From assembly GCA_015064255.1 (NCBI GenBank), contig SVSP01000001.1, positions 124,001 through 188,000 of the forward strand: a DNA stretch of 64,000 bases, given 5' to 3'. The number at the start of each line of letters is the position of its first letter. Within the stretch, counting starts at the first letter, position 1. This document shows positions 25,001 to 33,646 of this stretch, one piece after another. Source of the DNA: Oscillospiraceae bacterium. GTDB lineage: Bacteria; Bacillota; Clostridia; Oscillospirales; CAG-272. The notes beneath the pieces were generated by a model that saw nothing but the letters and a program-made list of their open reading frames with translations, had not been told where the DNA came from and did not search any database. The position numbers and the translations under genes were made by a program.

Positions 25001-26620
25001 ATGGGAAACTTTGATAAAAATAATAGAAGATATTGGATAGGCGGCGCGTGGCCGTACGCAAATAACTCTCTTCACGTAGGACACCTTGCGGCACTTCTTC
25101 CGGGTGACGTTATCGCACGTTACGGACGTCTTGCAGGCTATGACGTAATATATGTTTCGGGTACAGATTGCCACGGAACTCCTATAACAGAGAGAGCAAA
25201 GAGAGAAAAATGCACGCCCGAATCGATAGCGCAGAAGTATCACGAGGAGTTTACACGCGATTTTAACGATCTTCTCTTTACCTACGATAAATATTCGGCA
25301 ACATTTACCGAGTACCATAAGGAAGAGGTAAAAAATATCTTTAAAAAGATATACGATAACGGCTACCTCTATGAGCAACTTGAAGATCAGGATTACTGCG
25401 AAACCTGCGGACAGTTCCTTGCAGACCGCGAGCTTGAAGGCGAATGTCCTTCCTGCCATAAGGTAACGAGAGGCGATCAGTGCGAATTCTGTACAGCAAC
25501 CTTTGATGCAAAGGAGCTTACAAATAAGCATTGCCGTACCTGCCATAATCCTACCGTAGTCCGTCAGAATAAGCACCTTGTGTTTAAGCTTTCAGCTTTC
25601 CAGGATAAGATATCTCAGTTTGCAAGTGCAAATGAAGAAAACTGGAGATGGAATGCAGTTAATGAAACGAAGAAGTATCTTACGCAGGGACTCCCCGACA
25701 GAGTTGCAACACGTGACCTTACCTGGGGCGTAGAAGTTCCTTTCGAAGGATATGACGATAAGAGAATATACGTTTGGCTTGAAGCTGTTCTCGGATACTG
25801 TACGACTTGTAAGCTCGTTTGCGAAAATAATGGAATGGATTACGAGTCCTTTATTTCAAACGAAGGCGATATTCACGCGTATTTCATTCACGGTAAGGAC
25901 AATATTCCTTTCCATACGGTAATTTTCCCCGCGCTCCTTGCGGCAATAAGCGATGATATTCAGCTTCCCACACATATCGTATCAAGCGAATATATGAATA
26001 TGAATGATGAGAAGATGTCCAAATCCAAGGGTAATATTATCTCGGTTCACTCGCTCGCAGAGAAATATCCTGCAGACGCGATAAGATTCTATACCATTCT
26101 CTTCAATCCCGAGCGCAGAGATGCAAACTTTGCGATCCCCGAAATGATCCAGACCTACAATAAGTTCCTCGTAGGCGGATTCGGAAACTTCGTAAACCGT
26201 AACCTCTCCTTCCTCAAGAAGAAGTTTGATTCGGTAGTTCCCGAAGGTACTGTTGATCCCGAGATCAAGGCGTACGTAGAAGGACTTTACGAGTCTATCG
26301 GTAATAAGATCGACGCGGGCGAGCTTCGCAGCGCGGCTGAAGAAATGGTTACCGTTATTCAGTATGCAAATAAGTATTATGACGAGTCAAAGCCTTGGGT
26401 AGCGGCAAAAGAAGACGCAGAACTCTTCGGAAATATCACCGCAAGCTGTATCTACCTTATGGCTAATATGGCAAACCTCTTTAATCCTCTTATTCCTCAG
26501 GGAACAGAGATCCTTGCAAAGATGCTCGGTATCACACCCGAGTGGAAGCCTGTCGAAATGCCGAAGACATTTACTCTCGGCGAGATCGAAATGCTCTATA
26601 AGAGAATAGACGAGGAATAA
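25001..26620 (+). CDS. metG: Methionyl-tRNA synthetase (core enzyme without C-terminal EMAP domain)
   Basis: MetRS charges tRNA-Met. The 539-residue protein has the class I signatures HVGH (25-28) and KMSKS (338-342). The connecting peptide has four CxxC pairs (CETC, CPSC, CEFC, CRTC), the two-zinc knuckle arrangement. The anticodon-binding helical domain occupies about 390-539. The C-terminal tRNA-binding domain found in many longer MetRS proteins is absent, and the gene ends cleanly before a terminator. ATG 25001 is preceded by AAAGG at a rather long distance. Probably co-transcribed with queT, so the riboswitch promoter may also feed metG. Confidence 0.95.
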   Translation: MGNFDKNNRRYWIGGAWPYANNSLHVGHLAALLPGDVIARYGRLAGYDVIYVSGTDCHGTPITERAKREKCTPESIAQKYHEEFTRDFNDLLFTYDKYSATFTEYHKEEVKNIFKKIYDNGYLYEQLEDQDYCETCGQFLADRELEGECPSCHKVTRGDQCEFCTATFDAKELTNKHCRTCHNPTVVRQNKHLVFKLSAFQDKISQFASANEENWRWNAVNETKKYLTQGLPDRVATRDLTWGVEVPFEGYDDKRIYVWLEAVLGYCTTCKLVCENNGMDYESFISNEGDIHAYFIHGKDNIPFHTVIFPALLAAISDDIQLPTHIVSSEYMNMNDEKMSKSKGNIISVHSLAEKYPADAIRFYTILFNPERRDANFAIPEMIQTYNKFLVGGFGNFVNRNLSFLKKKFDSVVPEGTVDPEIKAYVEGLYESIGNKIDAGELRSAAEEMVTVIQYANKYYDESKPWVAAKEDAELFGNITASCIYLMANMANLFNPLIPQGTEILAKMLGITPEWKPVEMPKTFTLGEIEMLYKRIDEE

Positions 26621-26658
26621 TAAGAAAAATTCTACGGAAAACGGTGTTACTCAATAAT

Positions 26659-26692
26659 TTCGGCAGAGATACTGTTTCTCTGCCGATTTTGT
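26659..26692 (+). terminator. Intrinsic terminator of queT-metG
   Basis: CGGCAGAGA (26661-26669) pairs with TCTCTGCCG (26677-26685), followed by ATTTTG. Confidence 0.85.
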
Positions 26693-26700
26693 GTTATAAT
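26692..26700 (+). promoter_or_regulatory. Extended -10 promoter of the YD-repeat lipoprotein
   Basis: TGTTATAAT (26692-26700) lies directly after the metG terminator and about 39 bases before the next ATG. No convincing -35 box is seen. Confidence 0.45.
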
Positions 26701-26738
26701 AAAAAAATAAAAACTATATCTATTAATTGGAGAAAAAT

Positions 26739-27905
26739 ATGAAAAAACTGATCAGCTTGTTTCTCTTAATCTGTCTGCTGTCGATCTCACTTACTTCTTG
26801 CGGCAACAGCAAAAAGTATAATGAGGCACTTGATCTTCTTGATGCGGGAGAACACGAAGCCGCCTACGAAATATTAAAAGAGCTTGGTAACTACAAGGAC
26901 TCCGAAGAACTTTTGAAAAAATTCCGTTACGTTTTGGAAACTATTGAATACAGAACCATAACCACAGACGGTACTCTTGTAAGCGGCGATCCCTCAATCT
27001 ATACCTACACGAGTGACGGTCTTCTCTCAAAGAATACGTTTGGAGAACGCGTTTCTGAATTTATCTATGATAAAAACAAGAATCTCATTAAGACTGTCAG
27101 TACAGACGGATTGGTCCGTGAATACTCCTATGATGATATGGGAAATGTTATCAAAGATATAAGCTACTCGGGCGAAACTCCTATGCATGGCTATGAATAT
27201 TCCTTTGATAAAAGCGGTAATATGATCAAAAAGACCGTACTTCAAAATATGAACACGGATTTCGATTATCTTTCGACTCGCTTTACCGTCGATTATACAT
27301 ATGACGAAAACGGAAAGCTGATTACGGCACTTGAAACGTCAAGCAACGGAAGCGAGTATAGAGTTGACTATATCTACGATGAAAACGGAAGGCTTATACG
27401 AGAGGATGAGATAATCGATGACGGTATGGTTACCATTGTCGAATACGCATATGACGAGTCGGACAAGATCTTAAAGGAAACAAATTACTATAATGAATAC
27501 GTGATTGACTACACTTACGATGCAAAGGGTAATCTTGTTGAAGAAAAGCGAAGCGGAAAATCTGCATCGTTAGACTACACGTATGAATATATCTACGATG
27601 AAAACGGATTGCTTGTCAGGGAAAATCAGTTAAGCTATTTCGGAAGTGTAAGCAAAGAAGTTAAAATTACTGTCGATTATACTTATGACGACGCGGGAAA
27701 TCTTATCAAAAAAATCTTGGACTATAAAAGATACGGTATGATTTATACCCGTACCTACCTTTATGATACAAACGGAAATCTTATAGAATATTCAGAAGCA
27801 ACAGAGGGAGGTACTACCATAATCCGCAAGATGACGTATAAGCTTATGTACGTTCCGTATAAACTGCACGAAACTATCGAGGATATGATAAAACCAAAAT
27901 ATTGA
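26739..27905 (+). CDS. Lipoprotein with YD (RHS-type) repeats
   Basis: Start ATG 26739 behind TTGGAG; an in-frame TTG at 26727 is rejected because the ribosome binding site overlaps it. The 388-residue protein has a lipoprotein signal (LTSC, Cys21), and a short helical TPR-like hairpin (YNEALDLLDAGEHEAAYEIL). There follow about nine YD units of the form YDxxGxLxxE (for example YDENGRLIRED, YDENGLLVREN, YDDAGNLIKKI). YD repeats form beta-strand spirals in RHS/teneurin proteins and can bind carbohydrate or encapsulate a toxin. There is no RHS core domain or toxin tail, so a surface-binding or structural role is more likely. Confidence 0.8.
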   Translation: MKKLISLFLLICLLSISLTSCGNSKKYNEALDLLDAGEHEAAYEILKELGNYKDSEELLKKFRYVLETIEYRTITTDGTLVSGDPSIYTYTSDGLLSKNTFGERVSEFIYDKNKNLIKTVSTDGLVREYSYDDMGNVIKDISYSGETPMHGYEYSFDKSGNMIKKTVLQNMNTDFDYLSTRFTVDYTYDENGKLITALETSSNGSEYRVDYIYDENGRLIREDEIIDDGMVTIVEYAYDESDKILKETNYYNEYVIDYTYDAKGNLVEEKRSGKSASLDYTYEYIYDENGLLVRENQLSYFGSVSKEVKITVDYTYDDAGNLIKKILDYKRYGMIYTRTYLYDTNGNLIEYSEATEGGTTIIRKMTYKLMYVPYKLHETIEDMIKPKY

Positions 27906-27910
27906 CGAAG

Positions 27911-28131
27911 AATAAATAAAATAAACCGCAAGAAATTTTCTTGCGGTCAAACCGATGACAAATTACAAATCACAAAACAATAAAAGAAAAGCTTTCAGCC
28001 AAGGAAAAGGGTTGGGAGCTTGAGGGAAGGGAAAAAACTTCGGCGTTTGAGATGGTTTTTCCCTTCTCTCAATTAATTTAACGATTTTGTCTGCATTTTC
28101 ACCGCAAGAAAATTTCTTGCGGTTTATTTAT
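27911..28131. repeat. Palindrome-flanked repeat region between the YD lipoprotein and AI-2E genes
   Basis: Two similar hairpins, CCGCAAGAAA/TTTCTTGCGG (27926-27946) and ACCGCAAGAAA/TTTCTTGCGGT (28101-28123), bracket the region; their outer flanks (AATAAATAAA and TTTATTTATT) are inverted copies. Between them lies repeat B (27979-28072). The hairpins may end transcription of the converging genes. Confidence 0.65.
27979..28072. repeat. Repeat B, copy 1 (about 94 bp)
   Basis: Starts AATAAAAGAAAAG and contains GCCAAGGAAAAGGGTT and CTTCGGCGTTTGAGATGG. It ends in a long hairpin whose arms are TTGAGGGAAGGGA and TCCCTTCTCTCAA. A second copy at 54758-54850 matches at roughly nine of ten positions. Confidence 0.85.
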
Positions 28132-28142
28132 TGGAACTTTGC

Positions 28143-28202
28143 TAAAATTCCCAATCAAGAAACTTTTTGAAAAAAGTTTCCTGATAACCTTCAAAAACTT
28201 TT
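28143..28202. repeat. Dispersed hairpin repeat, copy after the AI-2E gene
   Basis: Read on the minus strand it gives AAAGTTTTTGAAGG, then a stem GGAAAC/GTTTC around the common CTTTTTTCAAAAAG apex. It begins 18 bases after the stop of the leftward AI-2E gene and may terminate it. Confidence 0.65.
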
Positions 28203-28219
28203 ATTGCAGTTTTTAATCG

Positions 28220-29545
28220 TTATTTCTCGTCTTTTGATTCGGACTCCTCTGCGGAGTTCGTTTCATCATCTTCTGAAGTGCCTTCTTCGGAAGGCTCATC
28301 ATCGAACGCTTCTTCACCGTCTTTATCCGGCTCTTCTGCACCTTGAGCGCGCTCTGCTTCATACGCTTCGCGCGCTTCACGCATAGCAACGCGACGGTCG
28401 ACCTCTTCTTTTACAAGCGTGTAGATGACCGCGAAGATCGGCACCCCGAAGAACATTCCGAAAAGACCGAAAAGCGAGCTCATTACGATAATTGCGATCG
28501 TTATCCAGACAGGCTTTAGTCCGAGCGAGTCGCCCAGCATTTTTGGCTCGATGAAGTTGGCGTCAATAACACCGACTACTACGACGATTATAATGTAAGC
28601 AATAAGATTCTGAGGCGAGGTGATAAGAAGAATAAATCCGCAGATAACAGACGCGATTATCGGACCGAATACGGGGATCATATTCATAACGCCGCCGATA
28701 ACGGCAAATATTTCGGCGTATGGCATTCCCACGATCTTATAGATTATATAAAGAACGATTCCGACGATCGTAGAATCTACAGCCTTTCCGCGCAGGAATT
28801 TTGCGAATTTTATATCAATATCATCAACTACGTGATGAAGATATCTGCACGTGCCCGGACGTAAAAAGGCTTTTGCGAAGCGTCCTACCTGATTTATGAG
28901 GGTGTCTTTGTAGTAAACGAAATATACGGAAAGGAATATTCCGACGAAAAGAGTCTTTACCTCATTGACAAAGGTTGTAATAAAAGTTATAATATACGAG
29001 GATGCGCTCGATATCATTCCGATAAGAGATGTTATTGCCTTGTTTATAAGGTCGCTGAGGCTTACTTCTGTGCCGCTGTCGTTTTGAAGGATAGACGTAT
29101 ATACGTTGTTGAAAAGCTCGGATGAATTTCTCAGCTTTTGAATCAGCGAGTCTATCGAATTATAGTATCCCGTGAGGACTTTTCCGAGGTCCTCAATGTT
29201 GGCAATAAACTGCGGTGCTACGTACCAGATAAAAACTGTGATTATGGCGAGGAATATAGCAAAGGTGAGCACAAGCGAAATCAGCTTGCGAATAAACGGG
29301 TTTTCGCTTTTCCTCTGAATGAAAATAAGAGCCCTTTTGCTGAAAAAGTCCATAACCGGCGCAAGAAAATATGCGATCACAAGAGCGTAGAATATAGTCT
29401 TTATTATCTCTTTTATGCTGTCCCAAAGTGAAAAAAGACCGACGGGACGGACGATTACGGCATTTATGCAAACAATGGTAAACAAAATGAGAAGCGCGGC
29501 ATATATGGCTATTGTGGTATATTTTTTGTTGAAAGATATTTTCAT
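28220..29545 (-). CDS. AI-2E family transporter
   Basis: ATG 29545 follows GGGAGGG. The 441-residue membrane protein has about eight helices with the family hallmarks: a large central extracytoplasmic or coiled segment (about 105-200), the block FLRPGTCRYLHHVVDDIDIKFAKFLRGK, and the C-terminal GVMNMIPVFGPIIASVICG and IEPKMLGDSLGLKPVWI. Proteins of this PF01594 family have been linked to autoinducer-2 export and, in other branches, to sodium/proton antiport, so the substrate cannot be named. A tail of about 55 residues, very rich in Glu and Asp, extends into the cytoplasm. Divergent from the DUF362 gene. Confidence 0.9.
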   Translation of the reverse strand: MKISFNKKYTTIAIYAALLILFTIVCINAVIVRPVGLFSLWDSIKEIIKTIFYALVIAYFLAPVMDFFSKRALIFIQRKSENPFIRKLISLVLTFAIFLAIITVFIWYVAPQFIANIEDLGKVLTGYYNSIDSLIQKLRNSSELFNNVYTSILQNDSGTEVSLSDLINKAITSLIGMISSASSYIITFITTFVNEVKTLFVGIFLSVYFVYYKDTLINQVGRFAKAFLRPGTCRYLHHVVDDIDIKFAKFLRGKAVDSTIVGIVLYIIYKIVGMPYAEIFAVIGGVMNMIPVFGPIIASVICGFILLITSPQNLIAYIIIVVVVGVIDANFIEPKMLGDSLGLKPVWITIAIIVMSSLFGLFGMFFGVPIFAVIYTLVKEEVDRRVAMREAREAYEAERAQGAEEPDKDGEEAFDDEPSEEGTSEDDETNSAEESESKDEK

Positions 29546-29598
29546 TCAAGAGTCCCTCCCTTGCATCTGTTTTTTCATTTAAAAGTTTATCTGATATA

Positions 29599-29627
29599 AT
29601 TATACAGCAGAAAAAAACACAAATCAA
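29599..29627 (-). promoter_or_regulatory. SigA-type promoter of the AI-2E gene
   Basis: Minus strand TTGATT (29622-29627), a 17-base spacer and TATAAT (29599-29604), about 55 bases upstream of the start codon. Confidence 0.75.
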
Positions 29628-29652
29628 TAATAATACACAAAAATATATAAAT

Positions 29653-29675
29653 TGTTTACTTTTTTAAGGTAAACA
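29653..29675. promoter_or_regulatory. Possible operator palindrome upstream of the DUF362 gene
   Basis: TGTTTAC (29653-29659) and GTAAACA (29669-29675) form a perfect 7-bp inverted repeat with a 9-base centre, 20 bases before the DUF362 start and between divergent genes. Confidence 0.4.
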
Positions 29676-29694
29676 GAAAAAGTGAGTTTTTTAT

Positions 29695-30873
29695 ATGGAG
29701 AATAATGAATTTGTAAAAGATAAGAGAAGCGTTTTTCTTCGCGCGTGCGAAAATTATGAAAATGATACGGTCAGCGAAGCGCTTGGTAAAATTTTTGCAG
29801 ATATGGGGTCGGATGCAGAAATAATACGCGGAAAAAACGTAGTAATCAAACCTAATCTTGTGAGAAAAATGGATATTTCTGCGGCAGGTACGACAAACCC
29901 TACCGTTGTTGAAGCGGTTGCAAGGTTATGCTTTTCTCTCGGCGCGAAATCGGTAACGATAGCCGAAAGTCCTGCGGGTGTTTATACGGACGGCTCGATA
30001 CGCGCTTCTTACAGAGTCGGAAAAATGGATATTGCCGCCGAAAATTCGGGTGCAACGCTGAATTTTGATCTCACGTCAAAGCGTCTTCAGTCAAGCGGTT
30101 TGGATAAAAACAGAATGTTCAATATAATAACACCGATAGCAGATGCCGACGTCGTTATAAATATCTGCAAGCTCAAAACACACAATCTTACGGGAATGAG
30201 TGGGGCTGTCAAAAACTTCTTCGGAGTTGTTCCCGGAACAGAAAAGATAGAAATGCACGCACTTTATCCGAATCTTACCGATTTTTCAGCGATGATATGC
30301 GACCTTTGTAAAACCGTCTGTGATAACACGAAAACGATAAACGTTATGGACGCGGTTATTGCTATGGAGGGGAACGGTCCGACTAATGGCAACCCCAAAA
30401 AGCTCGGATTTGTAGGAGTTTCCCGTGATCCGTTTTCGCTTGACCTTGTCGCATCCGCCGTTATCGGAATGAAAGACCTCTCTTCGACCTGCGAAGAAGC
30501 AAAAAAGAGAGGATACGTCCCCGAAGATGTGTCGGAAATCGAGATAGTCGGTGACGAATATGAAAAATTCATATCTGATGACTTCATTCTTCCCGACAGC
30601 TCGGACAGAAACCGAAGTGCAATAACCATACTTTCAAAGCTATTTGGCGGAAAGATTATGGAGTGGCTTCGTCCGCGGCCTGTTATAAATAAGGATAAAT
30701 GCGTAGGCTGCGGAGAATGTATGCGCTCCTGCCCCGCCAAAACGATAGTAATAAAAGATAAGATAGCATACATAAAAAAATCGGACTGCATAAAATGCTT
30801 CTGCTGTCAGGAGCTTTGCCCGAAGGATGCTGTAAAGGTAAAGAAAAATCCTATTTTGAAGCTTGTTAATTAA
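29695..30873 (+). CDS. DUF362 protein with C-terminal 2[4Fe-4S] ferredoxin domain
   Basis: The 392-residue protein begins with a DUF362 domain (about 10-300: NVVIKPNLV, AESPAG, ICKLKTHNLTGMSGAVKNFFG, MEGNGPTNGNPKKLGF). It ends with two ferredoxin motifs, CVGCGECMRSCP and CIKCFCCQELCP, each for one [4Fe-4S] cluster. DUF362-ferredoxin proteins are common in anaerobic Clostridia; their reaction is unknown, but a redox or metal-handling role is expected. The start ATG 29695 has only a weak ribosome binding site (GTGAG). The ispE start lies 17 bases after its stop, so both are probably one transcript. Confidence 0.88.
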   Translation: MENNEFVKDKRSVFLRACENYENDTVSEALGKIFADMGSDAEIIRGKNVVIKPNLVRKMDISAAGTTNPTVVEAVARLCFSLGAKSVTIAESPAGVYTDGSIRASYRVGKMDIAAENSGATLNFDLTSKRLQSSGLDKNRMFNIITPIADADVVINICKLKTHNLTGMSGAVKNFFGVVPGTEKIEMHALYPNLTDFSAMICDLCKTVCDNTKTINVMDAVIAMEGNGPTNGNPKKLGFVGVSRDPFSLDLVASAVIGMKDLSSTCEEAKKRGYVPEDVSEIEIVGDEYEKFISDDFILPDSSDRNRSAITILSKLFGGKIMEWLRPRPVINKDKCVGCGECMRSCPAKTIVIKDKIAYIKKSDCIKCFCCQELCPKDAVKVKKNPILKLVN

Positions 30874-30890
30874 CTTTTTTGAGGTTGAAT

Positions 30891-31763
30891 ATGATAAAAA
30901 ATATCATTTGTCCCGCAAAAATCAATCTTTTCCTTGAAATAACGGGAAGAAGAGAAGACGGCTATCATACGCTTGATACGTTGATGCACACGGTATCCCT
31001 TGCAGATACTCTTACTATCGATATAACACGCGGAGAGGAAAATATAAAGCTCGCGGCAAACGGCAGTACGCCGATACCTACCGATGAAAGAAATATAGCT
31101 TACCGCGCCGCACAGAAATATATTTCGTCATTTGAAATAAAAGGTTATGACGTATCTGTTATTATAGACAAAAAAATCCCCGTTTCTGCGGGGCTCGGCG
31201 GCGGAAGCACGGACGGTGCGGGTGTTTTGCGCGCTCTTGAAAGCGTTTTTAACGTCGGTGATAAAGAAACGCTCGATAAGATCGCACTTTCAATAGGTGC
31301 GGACGTACCCTTTTGTATGTACGGCGGCTGTATGCGTGCGAAGGGAATAGGTGAAATACTTTCTCCCGTCAGCGAGATACCGAAGGATATGTTTATCGTA
31401 ATTGCCAAAGGAGAACTCGGCGTGAACACGGCAAAAGCATATTCGGATATTGATAAACTGCCCGATTATACCAAAAAAAGCGCCGATGAAATGGTAAAAA
31501 GAATAGAAAACAAGGATAAATCCTTTACAGACCTGTTATTTAACCGCTTTGAAGACTCGGTGCTTATCGATATTCCCGAAATAAGACTTATAAAAGAAGA
31601 ACTTTTAAGATTCGGTGCTCTCTCATCGCTTATGAGTGGAAGCGGGAGCGCGGTATATGCCTTTTTTGAGGATGAAAAAAATGCCTCTGCCGCGTGTGAA
31701 AGTCTGATACGGAGAGGCATTTTTGCCTGTGTTACGAGTGCGTTTGGTAAGGCTGATTTTTAA
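30891..31763 (+). CDS. ispE: 4-diphosphocytidyl-2-C-methyl-D-erythritol kinase
   Basis: IspE phosphorylates CDP-methylerythritol in the non-mevalonate isoprenoid pathway. The start is ATG 30891 (MIKNIICPAKINLFLEI) behind GAGG; a TTG at 30879 is less likely. The 290-residue GHMP kinase has the substrate motif PAKINLFLEI, the ATP-binding loop PVSAGLGGGSTDGAG (about 100-114) and the C-terminal SLMSGSGSAVYAFF. Its last 32 bases overlap the 3' end of the converging ATPase gene at 31732-32838. Confidence 0.95.
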   Translation: MIKNIICPAKINLFLEITGRREDGYHTLDTLMHTVSLADTLTIDITRGEENIKLAANGSTPIPTDERNIAYRAAQKYISSFEIKGYDVSVIIDKKIPVSAGLGGGSTDGAGVLRALESVFNVGDKETLDKIALSIGADVPFCMYGGCMRAKGIGEILSPVSEIPKDMFIVIAKGELGVNTAKAYSDIDKLPDYTKKSADEMVKRIENKDKSFTDLLFNRFEDSVLIDIPEIRLIKEELLRFGALSSLMSGSGSAVYAFFEDEKNASAACESLIRRGIFACVTSAFGKADF

Positions 31764-32838
31764 ACAGCGAGATGAGTATTCGTTTTGTGAAGCATCCGAG
31801 CTCTTTGAAATCCATAGCAGAAATATAGATCTCTTCAAGCTCATCGTGAAGCTCTCCTATTTGGGAGAGCTTTTTTTCTGCCATTTTGACAGCGGCAGAT
31901 GATATAAGACGAAGCTGCTTTATATCATCCTTTTCGGATGTAATGCTTTTGCGGATAAACCTCTCCGTGTTTATTATTTTGCTTGTATCGCTCGCGATGG
32001 GAAGAAAAGCCGCGCTCTCACCGCGAAGCAATATCGCGTCTGTTCTGCCGAATATCGGAGAGCGCGAGAAATCAAATCCCACACTCTTTTTTTCGAATTT
32101 TTCTTTGAGAAGATCAAGAAAAATATGCGAAACACCCCATCTGTCCCTGAAAGTATATATTTCTTCGGCGCGTCTTTCGTAGCTGTCGAGTATAGTATAT
32201 CCGTGAACGCCGAATGCAGAGATTCCTCGCGGGCGAACGGGGAGAGAGTCGGGCAAGTAGGAACGCACGATACGCTCTGCGACAGCGTTCATTTTTTCAC
32301 CGTCTGTATGTCTTAAAATAAGCTTTTGCGAAAGATTTTCCGCAGAATACGCTACTGCCATAGCATCATAGACCTGTTTGTAAAGAGTGCTTATTTTGTC
32401 GAGATAATATTTTATTGGGTGGGACGATTCCTTTAAAATCGCAGGATCCCAAAACTCTCCGAGATTTATAATTTCCTCTTTTACACCGGGAATTTTCGGA
32501 TCCATAATGTGCGGAGAGGTGCCGTCAACAACAGCGATATCGCCCGCGCCGATTATAACTGCGTCGAGTGAAGAGGTGTCCGATGAGCAGTAGAAATATT
32601 CGACTTCCATATCTCGGTTTACCGCTTCAGAAGCAATAGAGCGAATAAGCGTTGATTTTCCCGTACCCGGTCCGCCTTTAAGAATGAGTATTTTTTTGCA
32701 GGGTCTGAATATTTCTTCAAAATCATAAACGAACCCGCCCGCTGTATTTGATGCTGCAAAATAAGAGTTTTTGCGCTCTGATAGAGTGATTTTCGAGAAT
32801 TTTGAATTGGAAAAAGCAAGTGTATCTTTTTTAGGCAT
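31732..32838 (-). CDS. P-loop ATPase of unknown function (PRK06851-like)
   Basis: ATG 32838 starts a 368-residue cytoplasmic protein with a clear Walker A motif KGGPGTGKSTL (54-64), a Walker B-like AVVDGTSPHIMDP and the flanking block FYCSSDTSSLDAV. This arrangement is that of a conserved clostridial ATPase family known only by prediction (PRK06851-like). A ribosome binding site AAGGAG lies upstream. There is no membrane segment. Its substrate is unknown; nothing in the neighbouring PHP gene explains it. Convergent and overlapping with ispE by 32 bases. Confidence 0.75.
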   Translation of the reverse strand: MPKKDTLAFSNSKFSKITLSERKNSYFAASNTAGGFVYDFEEIFRPCKKILILKGGPGTGKSTLIRSIASEAVNRDMEVEYFYCSSDTSSLDAVIIGAGDIAVVDGTSPHIMDPKIPGVKEEIINLGEFWDPAILKESSHPIKYYLDKISTLYKQVYDAMAVAYSAENLSQKLILRHTDGEKMNAVAERIVRSYLPDSLPVRPRGISAFGVHGYTILDSYERRAEEIYTFRDRWGVSHIFLDLLKEKFEKKSVGFDFSRSPIFGRTDAILLRGESAAFLPIASDTSKIINTERFIRKSITSEKDDIKQLRLISSAAVKMAEKKLSQIGELHDELEEIYISAMDFKELGCFTKRILISLFKNQPYQTHS

Positions 32839-32894
32839 TTTATCTGCTCCTTTTGAAATATCAATACATAATATTCAAAAAAGAGTTTTTTGAC

Positions 32895-32923
32895 AAAAAA
32901 GAAGTACCGATCACTCGGTACTT
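32895..32923 (-). terminator. Intrinsic terminator of the second PHP gene
   Basis: On the minus strand AAGTACCGA pairs with TCGGTACTT around a 4-base loop and is followed by a C and six T, 7 bases past the stop codon. Confidence 0.9.
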
Positions 32924-32929
32924 AATCTT

Positions 32930-33646
32930 TTATTTCGTAAGTATCTGACCGCGCTGATATTTTTCGCGCCAGTCGGGGAATATGTCGTGTACTTCAAGCT
33001 CGCACTGCTCGGGTCTGCGTAAGAATTCTGCAAGCTCGACCGTGTCCTTTATATCGTCGGGAACATAGATACCGCAGTGAGGCTTGTATGTGTCGCCGTG
33101 ATAATCTGAGCCGCAGGAAAGCTTGAGCGAATGTTCTTTTGCAAATTCACGAACTTCTTTTGCGTCGTTGTAATTATAAACGGGATGGCAGTTTATCTCA
33201 ACGCCGTGAAGATACTGCGGATCCTGAGGAAGCGTGCCGCGTCTGTAAGGATGCGCCTGATAGAGCAGAGCATTGTGTGCCACACAGTATTCAAAAAGCT
33301 CTTTCTGAGTGAAAAGGCAGAGTGGCGGAGCTTCGGCTGCGACCGTTTCGGGAAGACCGTAAATTACGTAGTCGATTCTCTTGTTTTCGTCAAGCGTAAC
33401 TTCAAGACCGAAGAATACCTTGAGTCCGTTTTTTTCACCAATCTCTTTGGTAATGAAATATTCTTCGATATATTTTGCACGCCATTCTGGAAATTTAGAA
33501 TCTTCACCGTAATAATCGTGCTTGTAGTGGTTTGTGAGAACAATTGCGTCTATTTTGTCGCGTACGCAGGTGTCAACAAGTACGTCTGCGGGACAGCGGC
33601 TGCAATGGCTTATGCCTTGTGTGTGAATATGAGGATCTAATAACAT
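32930..33646 (-). CDS. PHP-domain phosphoesterase, second paralogue
   Basis: The start is ATG 33646 (MLLDPHIHT), because GGAGGT lies 5 bases upstream; an ATG at 33658 precedes that site. The 238-residue PHP domain shows HIHT (6-9), TNHY (about 38-41), GLEVT (about 80-84), QAHPYRRG and CGSDYHGD. It shares the layout of the PHP protein at 609-1292, differing in the extra Cys pair SHCSRCP just after the first motif. Probably a small-molecule phosphodiesterase or phosphatase; the substrate is unknown. It has its own terminator; its promoter was not identified. Confidence 0.87.
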   Translation of the reverse strand: MLLDPHIHTQGISHCSRCPADVLVDTCVRDKIDAIVLTNHYKHDYYGEDSKFPEWRAKYIEEYFITKEIGEKNGLKVFFGLEVTLDENKRIDYVIYGLPETVAAEAPPLCLFTQKELFEYCVAHNALLYQAHPYRRGTLPQDPQYLHGVEINCHPVYNYNDAKEVREFAKEHSLKLSCGSDYHGDTYKPHCGIYVPDDIKDTVELAEFLRRPEQCELEVHDIFPDWREKYQRGQILTK

